Source: an uncultured Erysipelotrichaceae bacterium
Lineage (GTDB): Bacteria; Bacillota_I; Bacilli_A; Erysipelotrichales; Erysipelotrichaceae
Direction: 5' to 3'
Length of the DNA: 42,193 nucleotides
NCBI GenBank assembly: GCA_944326055.1
Contig: CALVCT010000068.1
Span: forward strand, 1 to 42,193
Below are positions 1 to 7,258 of the stretch, piece after piece. Position numbers and translations under genes: made by a program. Numbering within the stretch: position 1 is the stretch's first letter; each line of letters opens with the position of its first letter. Below the pieces are notes generated by a model, which made no database searches, was not told the DNA's origin, and worked only from the letters and a program-made list of their open reading frames with translations.

Positions 1-1101
1 AGGTCGAGCCAAAAACATTTTGACAGGATCTTTGAAAGATACGGTCTTGGCTATGCCTCGGCACTCTTTCTGACCATCATCTATGAAGATGAAGGGATCA
101 CGATGAATGAGGTAGCTATCAGTGGTAGCTTTGATAAAGGAACGATCACAAAGTCCATCCAAAAGCTCCAAGAGCAGGGTCTTGTCGAAGTTCGAATATC
201 GACTGAAGACAAAAGACAAAAGAAGCTCTATACGACCGCGAAAGCTCATGAGATCATGACTGATATCTATCTGCAAAAACAAGCTTGGTGGGACTATCTA
301 TTACAAGATGTCGATGATACAGAGCTTGATGAATATCTACGTGTCTCAGCGAAGATCATGGCCAGGGCAAAAGAGTACGATAAAAAAGAGGAGAGCGAAG
401 CAGATGTGAAGTTCTTTGGACTTCAAAAAGTTACTTTGCTTGATTATCCAGGCAATGTCGCGTCGACACTGTTTACTGGTGGTTGTAACTTCCGCTGTCC
501 ATTTTGCCAAAATCGGTCCCTTGTATTTTTAGATGAAGGTAATACAGAACTTGATAAGGATGAGATCTTGAGTTATCTAAAAGAGCGTTCAAAGATCTTA
601 GATGGCATCTGTATCAGTGGTGGTGAGCCACTGATACACAAAGGACTCAAGTCCTTCATCATCAAAGTCAAAGAGCTAGGACTCAAAGTCAAGCTCGATA
701 CTAATGGTTCCTTCTATGAGGAGCTTAAGGACCTCATCGATGAGGGCATCATCGATCATGTGGCGATGGACGTCAAGAATGCGAAAGAGGCATATGCTAT
801 GACGATAGGTCTTAAAGAGTATGACCTTACAAATATCGAAAAGAGTGTCGACTTATTGAAGGAAGGACGAGTCGACTATGAATTTAGGACGACGATCGTA
901 AGAGAGTTCCATGATCTGGATAGGATAAGAGAACTCGGAGAATGGTTGAAAGGTGCTAAGCGCCTCTATTTGCAAAATTTTGAGGATGGACCTACATGTA
1001 TCATGCAAGGTCTGCATCAGGTAGACAAAGAAATGATGTATGAGATGCGCGACATCTTACGCACATATGTACCAAATACAGATATCAGAGGAATGGAATA
1101 A
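1..1101 (+). CDS. nrdG: MarR-like wHTH fused to anaerobic RNR activating protein (NrdG type), 5' partial
   Basis: The frame is open from base 1, so the true start lies outside the window; 366 codons are visible. Codons 1 to about 115 read as a MarR winged helix: YGLGYAS, then ITMNEVA, FDKGTITKSIQKLQEQGLV and the wing DKRQKKLYTT. After a charged linker (DKKEESEAD) comes a radical SAM domain with CxxxCxxC at codons 162, 166 and 169 (GGCNFRCPFCQ) for the 4Fe-4S cluster, and a GGEP SAM-binding motif. The domain opening FFGLQKVTLLDYPG is typical of NrdG2-type activases, which make the glycyl radical on NrdD. The next gene, 11 nt on, is nrdD, which supports the role. Fusion to MarR is unusual. A GTG at 406 behind GAGGAG (388-393, 12 nt away) could also give a free activase, but that spacing is long. 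Activase role is strong; DNA binding is inferred. Confidence 0.85.
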   Translation, partial: RSSQKHFDRIFERYGLGYASALFLTIIYEDEGITMNEVAISGSFDKGTITKSIQKLQEQGLVEVRISTEDKRQKKLYTTAKAHEIMTDIYLQKQAWWDYLLQDVDDTELDEYLRVSAKIMARAKEYDKKEESEADVKFFGLQKVTLLDYPGNVASTLFTGGCNFRCPFCQNRSLVFLDEGNTELDKDEILSYLKERSKILDGICISGGEPLIHKGLKSFIIKVKELGLKVKLDTNGSFYEELKDLIDEGIIDHVAMDVKNAKEAYAMTIGLKEYDLTNIEKSVDLLKEGRVDYEFRTTIVREFHDLDRIRELGEWLKGAKRLYLQNFEDGPTCIMQGLHQVDKEMMYEMRDILRTYVPNTDIRGME

Positions 1102-1112
1102 GGAGAGCAGTT

Positions 1113-3503
1113 ATGTATCAGGTTATCAAGAGAAATGGAAAGACCGTCGATTTCGATATCGACAAGATCGCTGCAGCGATCGAAAAAGCATTCGTGGCAT
1201 GCGAGAAACAATATCACCCAACTGTCATCAATATGCTAGCGCTAAGCGTTACAAGCAATTTTGAGCCAAAGATCAAGGATGAAAAGGTCTCTGTCGAGGA
1301 CATCCAGGACAGCGTAGAGGAAGTATTGTCAAATGCAGGATATGCTGATGTCGCTAAGGCTTATATCTTGTATCGTAAACAACGCGAGAAAGTAAGAAAC
1401 GTCAGTGAGACGATGCTTGACTATAAAAAACTCGTTGACCAATATCTCAATGTCAGTGACTGGCGTGTTAAAGAGAACTCGACTGTCACTTACTCAGTCG
1501 GCGGCTTGATCTTATCAAATAGTGGCGCTATCACAGCGAACTATTGGTTGAGTGAGATCTATGATGAAGAGATCGCTAATGCCCACCGCTCAGGCGATAT
1601 CCATCTTCATGACCTTAGTATGTTGACAGGCTATTGTGCTGGCTGGTCCCTAAAACAACTCATCCAAGAAGGTCTAGGTGGCGTTAAAGGCAAGATCACA
1701 TCAAAGCCTGCAAGACATCTGAGTGCTCTATGTAATCAGATGGTCAACTTCTTAGGCATCATGCAGAATGAATGGGCAGGTGCTCAAGCTTTCTCATCGT
1801 TTGATACTTACTTAGCACCATTTGTTAAGATCGATAACTTGGATTATGACACAGTCAAACACTGCATCGAGTCTTTTGTGTATGGTGTCAATACACCATC
1901 ACGTTGGGGCACCCAAGCACCATTCTCTAATATCACTCTTGATTGGACGGTACCAGATGATCTTGCTGAACAATATTGCATCGTTGGTGGTAAAGAAGTC
2001 GATTTCAAGTATAAAGATTGTAAAAAAGAGATGGATATGATCAATAAGGCTTTCATCGAGGTCATGCTAGAAGGAGATGCTGATGGCAGAGGCTTCCAAT
2101 ATCCTATCCCAACATATTCGATCACAAGAGATTTTGACTGGTCTGAGACTGAGAATAATAAACTCTTATTTGAACTTACAGCGAAATATGGTACACCTTA
2201 TTTCTCAAACTATGTCAATTCTGATATGAAGCCAAGCGATATCAGATCGATGTGCTGCCGTTTACGACTTGATCTTAGAGAGCTTAGAAAGAAGAGTGGT
2301 GGATTCTTCGGTAGTGGCGAGAGTACAGGTTCTGTTGGTGTCGTCACTGTCAACTTACCACGTATCGCCTATCTTGCAAAAGATGAGAAGGATTTCTATG
2401 ATAGATTAGATCACATCATGGATATTAGCGCTAGATCGCTCAAGGTCAAGCGTGAAGTCATTACAAAGCTTTTGGAAGCTGGCTTGTATCCATATACAAA
2501 ACGTTATTTAGGTACTTTCAATAATCACTTCTCGACTATCGGTCTTGTCGGTATGAATGAGACAGCTCTCAATGCGAAGTGGCTCCATAAAGACTTGACA
2601 CATAAAGAAGCACAAAAGTTCGCTGTTGACGTTCTCAATCACATGCGTGAAAGGCTCGTCATCTATCAAGAGGAGTATCACGATCTATACAATCTTGAAG
2701 CGACTCCAGCTGAAAGTACATCGTATCGTCTAGCTAAACATGATGTCGAGAAGTATCCAGACATCATCACGGCTTCAAAGAAAGGTGAGACACCATATTA
2801 TACAAATAGCTCACATCTACCTGTAGGAAGTACAGATGACGTCTTTGCAGCCTTAGATGTTCAAGATGAATTACAGACGCTCTATACATCAGGAACCGTC
2901 TTCCATACATATCTAGGTGAGAAATTACCTGATTGGAAAGCGGCAGCGACTCTAGTCAAGAAGATCTCGGACAACTATCGTCTTCCATACTATACGATCT
3001 CGCCAACTTATTCGATCTGTCCTGAACATGGATATATCAAAGGTGAAGAGTATACATGTCCGATCTGTGGCAAGACGACGGAAGTCTGGTCAAGGATCAC
3101 TGGTTACTATCGTCCGGTCCAAAATTGGAACGATGGTAAAGCTAAGGAATTCATCGATCGTAAAGAATATGATCTAGAAAGCTCTTTCTTACATGGTAAA
3201 GAGAAGATCGTGGAAAACAAGTTCGATGAAGATAGGTCTCTTTCTGAACAACTGACTTTTTCAAAAGATGATCTTGGTGAAGTCTTAGTCTTCACGACCA
3301 AGACTTGTCCTAATTGCAAGATGACAGAGAAGATGCTTGATGAGAAAGGTATCAGTTATACAGAGATCGATGCTGCAACTAACCAAGATCTCGTTGCTGA
3401 GTATGATGTCATGGCTGCACCAACTGTCATCTTAAAGAAAGATGACAAGATCACAAAACTAGCAAGCTACGCTGAAGTTCAAAACTTCATGCATCAGCTT
3501 TAA
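1113..3503 (+). CDS. nrdD: Anaerobic ribonucleoside-triphosphate reductase with C-terminal redoxin domain
   Basis: Class III ribonucleotide reductase, 796 aa, converting NTPs to dNTPs by glycyl-radical chemistry. An N-terminal ATP-cone (about 1-95, MYQVIKRNGKTVDFD) provides allosteric control. The catalytic barrel holds adjacent cysteines C381-C382 (SMCCRLRLDLREL), near where the thiyl-radical cysteine is expected. The C-terminal metal site is C636-x2-H639 and C649-x2-C652, and the glycyl-radical loop is RITGYYRP with G664. Unlike formate-dependent enzymes, the chain continues into a roughly 75-residue thioredoxin/glutaredoxin fold with CPNC (732-735) and a cis-Pro motif MAAPTV, so a disulfide reductant is probably built in. 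Redoxin-using NrdD subtypes are known; assignment to that subtype is inference. AGGAG at 1101-1105 serves the ATG. Confidence 0.95.
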   Translation: MYQVIKRNGKTVDFDIDKIAAAIEKAFVACEKQYHPTVINMLALSVTSNFEPKIKDEKVSVEDIQDSVEEVLSNAGYADVAKAYILYRKQREKVRNVSETMLDYKKLVDQYLNVSDWRVKENSTVTYSVGGLILSNSGAITANYWLSEIYDEEIANAHRSGDIHLHDLSMLTGYCAGWSLKQLIQEGLGGVKGKITSKPARHLSALCNQMVNFLGIMQNEWAGAQAFSSFDTYLAPFVKIDNLDYDTVKHCIESFVYGVNTPSRWGTQAPFSNITLDWTVPDDLAEQYCIVGGKEVDFKYKDCKKEMDMINKAFIEVMLEGDADGRGFQYPIPTYSITRDFDWSETENNKLLFELTAKYGTPYFSNYVNSDMKPSDIRSMCCRLRLDLRELRKKSGGFFGSGESTGSVGVVTVNLPRIAYLAKDEKDFYDRLDHIMDISARSLKVKREVITKLLEAGLYPYTKRYLGTFNNHFSTIGLVGMNETALNAKWLHKDLTHKEAQKFAVDVLNHMRERLVIYQEEYHDLYNLEATPAESTSYRLAKHDVEKYPDIITASKKGETPYYTNSSHLPVGSTDDVFAALDVQDELQTLYTSGTVFHTYLGEKLPDWKAAATLVKKISDNYRLPYYTISPTYSICPEHGYIKGEEYTCPICGKTTEVWSRITGYYRPVQNWNDGKAKEFIDRKEYDLESSFLHGKEKIVENKFDEDRSLSEQLTFSKDDLGEVLVFTTKTCPNCKMTEKMLDEKGISYTEIDAATNQDLVAEYDVMAAPTVILKKDDKITKLASYAEVQNFMHQL

Positions 3504-3505
3504 AG

Positions 3506-3534
3506 AAGGGCTGGGATGATCCCCAGCTTTTCTT
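3506..3534 (+). terminator. Rho-independent terminator after nrdD
   Basis: GCTGGG at 3510-3515 pairs with CCCAGC at 3522-3527 around a short loop, followed by TTTTCTT. It closes the nrdG-nrdD operon. Confidence 0.85.
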
Positions 3535-3687
3535 ATATAGATGAATAAGAGCCACTTTGCCCTGGCAATGATCTATAGTTTTGGATATGTGTTTGACGTA
3601 AGTATCATGATCTATTCTTTATTAGTTTATGGACCAGCTTTTGTCGTTTGAAAGCTTTGTCATTTTGATCGACGGATAAGATGAGTG

Positions 3688-3696
3688 TGTTATAAT
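3688..3696 (+). promoter_or_regulatory. Extended -10 promoter of the TetR gene
   Basis: TGT followed by TATAAT (3691-3696) is a perfect extended -10. TCGACG at 3669-3674 is a weak -35 at 16 nt. A GTG at 3685 lies upstream of the expected transcript start, so translation must begin at the ATG at 3715, behind GGAAG (3705-3709). Confidence 0.65.
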
Positions 3697-3714
3697 GAGC
3701 TGAAGGAAGAGATC

Positions 3715-4302
3715 ATGCGCACAAGAGCTGGCTATGCTGAAGAAGTAAAGAAAGAGATCGTCGATGTCTGCAAGTCTATCTATGAGAAGAAAGATTTTTA
3801 TGATGTGACGATCAAAGAGATCAGCACGAAGACCCGCCTTTCAAGGCCAGCCATCTATGACTATTTCATCTGTAAAGATGAGATCTTGCTGGAGATACTT
3901 ATTGAAGGGTTTATCGATATCACAAAAGATCTGAAGGCCATCAAGACTGATGATAAAAAAGAAGTAGTCGACCATATCGCTCTTGCCTTTAGTTTACATA
4001 TGACCCTACTTCGTCTTGTCAATAAAGATCTCTCAGAGATCGAAAAGAATAGTCGCATCGAACGTTTAGTCACACTAAAAAGTGTCTATGCAGAAATGGT
4101 GGAGGTACTTGAAGAGATCTTCGCCAAAGTCTTTGATGATAAAGGTGGTACGATCTATTTTTTAGCGTTTGTCTTTGGTCTTTATCCTTTCATCAAACAT
4201 ACACCAAAACAACTAGAAGCGATGAAGATGGCAGGCATCAAGACACCAGATCTTTCAGCATCTGAGCTCGTAGCTGGCTATCTTAAAAGATACCTTTCAT
4301 AA
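3715..4302 (+). CDS. TetR/AcrR-family transcriptional regulator
   Basis: A 195-aa protein with an N-terminal TetR helix-turn-helix: VKKEIVDVCKSIYEKKDFYDV, then TIKEISTKTRLSRPAIYDYF, where the recognition helix and the family YxYF signature sit, followed by KDEILLEIL. The C-terminal 130 residues are a helical ligand and dimer domain with no residues that name a ligand. I start it at ATG 3715 because the candidate -10 box (3691-3696) rules out the upstream in-frame GTG at 3685. It is a single-gene unit between the nrd terminator and the CBS-Bce block; its target is not visible. Confident of family, not of function. Confidence 0.85.
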   Translation: MRTRAGYAEEVKKEIVDVCKSIYEKKDFYDVTIKEISTKTRLSRPAIYDYFICKDEILLEILIEGFIDITKDLKAIKTDDKKEVVDHIALAFSLHMTLLRLVNKDLSEIEKNSRIERLVTLKSVYAEMVEVLEEIFAKVFDDKGGTIYFLAFVFGLYPFIKHTPKQLEAMKMAGIKTPDLSASELVAGYLKRYLS

Positions 4303-4346
4303 AGTGTACATAGTTTTGGTCTATAATCATAGCGAGGTACAAAAAG

Positions 4347-4769
4347 ATGAACATATTATTCTTTCTGACTCCAAAAGTCAAACTGCAATATCTTGAAGAT
4401 GATGACACTGTGCGTCAAGCTATCGAGAAGATCAGAGTAAAAGGTTATACAGCTATTCCTATCATCTCTAAGAAAGACGGCTCCTATGTCGGTACTGTTT
4501 CTGAAGGTGATTTTTTATGGCATCTTATCGACGAGAATACATGGAACATCTATGAATTAGAAAAGGAAAAAGTGGTCGATATCATCGATAAAGATCGCTA
4601 TCGTCCAGTTAAAGTAAGCGCAGAGATCGATGATCTACTACAACTGATCATGAATCAAAATTTTGTGCCGGTCGTCGATGATCGTGATGTCTTTATGGGC
4701 ATCATCACTAGACGTCGAGTCATCGATTATTTTTATAATGAGAGTCGCAAATGCAATACCGCATCATGA
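4347..4769 (+). CDS. CBS-domain protein, translationally coupled to a BceR-like regulator
   Basis: 140 aa made almost only of two CBS motifs: VRQAIEKIRVKGYTAIPIISKKDGSYVGTVSEGDFL (about 22-57) and IDDLLQLIMNQNFVPVVDDRDVFMGIITRRRVIDYF (about 96-131). Paired CBS motifs (Bateman modules) usually bind adenine nucleotides and act as energy or dinucleotide sensors. There is no enzyme or membrane domain, so it probably acts by binding a partner. Its last 19 nt overlap the response-regulator gene, indicating coupled translation. A TATAAT at 4322-4327 lies upstream and a weak GAGG at 4333-4337 precedes the ATG. Its link to peptide resistance is inferred only from the coupling. Confidence 0.85.
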   Translation: MNILFFLTPKVKLQYLEDDDTVRQAIEKIRVKGYTAIPIISKKDGSYVGTVSEGDFLWHLIDENTWNIYELEKEKVVDIIDKDRYRPVKVSAEIDDLLQLIMNQNFVPVVDDRDVFMGIITRRRVIDYFYNESRKCNTAS

Positions 4770-5440
4770 TCGTTGAAGACGATGAAGTGATCGCAGATGC
4801 GATAGCTTCTAAATTAGGTAAATGGGCTTTTGATGTAAGGAAGATCAGAGACTTCAAAGCTGTAGACCACGAATTCATCGAGTATGATCCACAGCTAGTG
4901 ATACTCGATATCAACTTACCTTTTTATGATGGTCATCATTGGTGTGAAAAGATCAGAAAAGTATCAAAAGTTCCTGTTCTTTACATCTCTTCTATTTCCG
5001 ACAACATGAATATCATCATGGCGATGAATATGGGTGGCGATGATTTCATCTCAAAACCCTTCGATCTTGATGTGCTAGTAGCTAAAGTACAAGCTTTACT
5101 GAGACGTGCTTATGACTACCGGACTGACCAAAGTTTCATCGAAGTCAAAGGCGTCATCTTACGTCTTAATGATCAGACACTTTTATATAACGATCAGACG
5201 GTAGAACTCACTAAGAACGAATACCGTATCTTACATACGCTCTTTGATCGGCTCAATAATGTCGTGACACGTGATGAACTCATGGAGAAGCTTTGGGAGA
5301 CAAGCGAGTTTATCGATGACAATACTTTGACTGTCAATATGACAAGACTCAGACGCAAGTTGGAGGATGTCGGGATCTTAGATCTTATCGAGACGAAGAA
5401 AGGGCAGGGCTATATCGTCAAAGATGAGAGACTTTCTTGA
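4751..5440 (+). CDS. OmpR-family response regulator, BceR-like
   Basis: 229 aa. The receiver domain has the acidic pocket VEDDE (8-12), phosphoacceptor D53 (VILDINLP) and K102 (ISKPF). The C-terminal winged helix (about 130-225) has LTKNEYRILHTLF, RDELMEKLW and the recognition region VNMTRLRRKLE. It is followed, overlapping, by a short two-helix histidine kinase and then by a BceAB-like ABC pair, which is the conserved order of Bce-type detoxification modules. It should activate the transporter genes when the kinase is stimulated. The start overlaps the CBS gene. Candidate binding sites lie at 6402-6437. Confidence 0.93.
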   Translation: MQYRIMIVEDDEVIADAIASKLGKWAFDVRKIRDFKAVDHEFIEYDPQLVILDINLPFYDGHHWCEKIRKVSKVPVLYISSISDNMNIIMAMNMGGDDFISKPFDLDVLVAKVQALLRRAYDYRTDQSFIEVKGVILRLNDQTLLYNDQTVELTKNEYRILHTLFDRLNNVVTRDELMEKLWETSEFIDDNTLTVNMTRLRRKLEDVGILDLIETKKGQGYIVKDERLS

Positions 5441-6401
5441 TTATATAAGGCATAAAAAAGGTACTATCTGCTTATTTTTAGGGCTTCTTGCCATCTTTGA
5501 TAGTGGCTTATTTCTCTACGATAGTAATATCGAAGTCTTTTTGTATGTCGATACTTTAGCTTTAGTCTTTTTTCTTATCTATCTTTTCTTTTCATACCAA
5601 AAGTTCAAAACGAAGATCAGTATACTAAAAGAAGCAAAAGAGAAGATCATGCTTGAAGATATGATGATCGATGATCCATCAAAGATCGATGATCTCTATC
5701 TTGCGATCATTGAAGATCTTAAAGATCTAGTCAAAGAAGATCGCGATGAAAGATCATCTATGTATCGGGAGATGATCGATTATTACACCCTTTGGGCCCA
5801 TCAGATCAAGACACCTATAGCAGCATTGAAACTATTATTGGCTCAAAGCAACGACACTAAGATCAAGATCGAAGTCCTCAAGATCGAGAGCTATGTCGAG
5901 ATGGTCATGACTTACCTTAAGTTAAATGAAGACAGTAAAGATTATGTCTTTGAAAAAGTCTCTTTGGCTAAAGTGATCAAAGAGGAGATACGTTATCATT
6001 CAACGATCTTCATCTATAAGAAGATCGAAGTGAGCTATGATGGTATCGATGTCTATGTGCTCTCTGATGAGAAATGGCTAGCTTTCATCATTTCACAGAT
6101 CATCTCTAATGCCCTAAAATATACAAATAGTGGCGGACATATCAAGATCAGTTATCGTGATGAAAGACTGATGATCGCCGATGATGGGATAGGGATACGC
6201 AAAGAAGATCTGCCTCTCGTCTTTGAAAAAGGCTATAGTGGTACTGTTGGAAGAGAAGATAAAAGAGCTAGTGGCATTGGTCTATACCTTACTAAAAAGC
6301 TTTGCGATATCCTTGGTATCAAGATCACTATCGATTCAAAGCTTGATGAGGGGACCATCGTCACACTTACTTTCAACAATAAGAGCAAGACTTTTGAATA
6401 A
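5424..6401 (+). CDS. Intramembrane-sensing histidine kinase, BceS-like
   Basis: 325 aa. Two closely spaced N-terminal membrane helices (about 13-32 and 36-57) have almost no extracellular loop, the mark of intramembrane-sensing kinases that take their signal from the partner ABC transporter. The HisKA region has H126 in WAHQIKTPIAALK. The ATPase domain shows the N box ISQIISNALKYTNSGG, the G1 box DDGIGI and the G2 box ASGIGLYLTKK. It overlaps the regulator gene by 17 nt, so the pair is made together. By family it responds to bacitracin, lantibiotics or similar peptides; the actual inducer cannot be read from sequence. Confidence 0.93.
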   Translation: MRDFLDYIRHKKGTICLFLGLLAIFDSGLFLYDSNIEVFLYVDTLALVFFLIYLFFSYQKFKTKISILKEAKEKIMLEDMMIDDPSKIDDLYLAIIEDLKDLVKEDRDERSSMYREMIDYYTLWAHQIKTPIAALKLLLAQSNDTKIKIEVLKIESYVEMVMTYLKLNEDSKDYVFEKVSLAKVIKEEIRYHSTIFIYKKIEVSYDGIDVYVLSDEKWLAFIISQIISNALKYTNSGGHIKISYRDERLMIADDGIGIRKEDLPLVFEKGYSGTVGREDKRASGIGLYLTKKLCDILGIKITIDSKLDEGTIVTLTFNNKSKTFE

Positions 6402-6437
6402 CTTACGAAACTGTAAGAATGAAGCTTCAAGTGTAAG
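6402..6437 (+). promoter_or_regulatory. Candidate BceR-type binding sites upstream of the ABC genes
   Basis: TTACG-N4-TGTAA at 6403-6416 (inside the inverted repeat CTTAC/GTAAG at 6402-6417) resembles the TnACA-N4-TGTAA consensus reported for BceR-like regulators. A second TGTAAG at 6432-6437 lies exactly 20 bp after the first (6412-6417), on the same DNA face. A -10-like TAGAAT at 6470-6475 has no good -35, as expected for an activated promoter. GGAGG precedes the transporter ATG. Confidence 0.6.
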
Positions 6438-6496
6438 ATAGATAGCGAGATTCTTTTTTCTTTGGATCTTAGAATATAGCTGTAGGAGGATAAAAC

Positions 6497-7258
6497 ATGG
6501 AACTATTAGATGTAAGAGATGTACGTAAGGTCTATGCCTCACGTCTCACAAGCAAGACTACAGCTTTAGATGGCGTGACTTTCAAAGTCAAAGAAGGGGA
6601 GTTTGTGGCCATCATGGGTGAATCAGGAAGCGGTAAGACTACTCTTCTCAATATCTTAGCAGCATTAGATCGTCCAACAGATGGAGCTGTCTATCTTAAA
6701 GGTCAAAACCTCAGTGCGATCAAAGATAAAGATATTACGATCTTTAGGCGCAATAACTTAGGTTTCGTCTTTCAAGAGTTCGACCTACTCAGCAATTTCT
6801 CTAATGAAGACAATATCTTATTGCCACTAGTGTTAGCTAACTATCACTATAAAGATATGATGGCACGTTTAGGACCTATCGCAGAAGCTTTGGGTATAAA
6901 AGAATTGCTCAAGAAGTATCCTTATGAGATATCTGGTGGTCAAAGGCAGCGTGTCGCTGTGGCCAGAGCTTTGATCAATGAACCAAAGATCATTCTAGCA
7001 GATGAGCCGACAGGAGCGCTCGATTCTAAGTCGAGCGATGAATTGCTTTCGATCTTTGAAAAGATCAATAAGGCTGGTCAGACCATCCTCATGGTCACAC
7101 ACTCTGTCAAAGCTGCTAGCTTTGCATCAAGAGTCCTCTTCATCAAAGATGGTAAGATCTTCCATGAACTATATAAAGGTGATCTAAGTTACGAAGACTT
7201 CTTTATCAAGATCTCTGATACATTGACTTTCTTACTTAAAGGAAGTGATAGAAGATGA
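6497..7258 (+). CDS. ABC transporter ATPase, BceA-like
   Basis: 253 aa nucleotide-binding subunit of the MacB/LolD/BceA group. Walker A GESGSGKTT (41-49), Q loop FVFQEFDLLS, signature SGGQRQRVAVARAL, Walker B ILADEPTGALDS and switch MVTHS are all intact. FQEFDLL is typical of BceA-type proteins. It pairs with the FtsX-fold permease, whose start overlaps its stop by 4 nt. In this family the pair frees cell-wall targets such as undecaprenyl pyrophosphate-peptide complexes and also signals to the kinase. The 95-nt gap before it holds its own regulated promoter. Confidence 0.95.
   Translation: MELLDVRDVRKVYASRLTSKTTALDGVTFKVKEGEFVAIMGESGSGKTTLLNILAALDRPTDGAVYLKGQNLSAIKDKDITIFRRNNLGFVFQEFDLLSNFSNEDNILLPLVLANYHYKDMMARLGPIAEALGIKELLKKYPYEISGGQRQRVAVARALINEPKIILADEPTGALDSKSSDELLSIFEKINKAGQTILMVTHSVKAASFASRVLFIKDGKIFHELYKGDLSYEDFFIKISDTLTFLLKGSDRR

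Noticed and set aside
3504-3684. Structured 5' leader or riboswitch before the TetR gene
   Set aside because: Beyond the nrdD terminator I found only a weak GCC/GGC pairing, and the predicted transcript starts after this stretch.
3685-3714. GTG at 3685 as the TetR gene start
   Set aside because: It lies upstream of the expected transcript start of the extended -10 promoter, while ATG 3715 has GGAAG in front.
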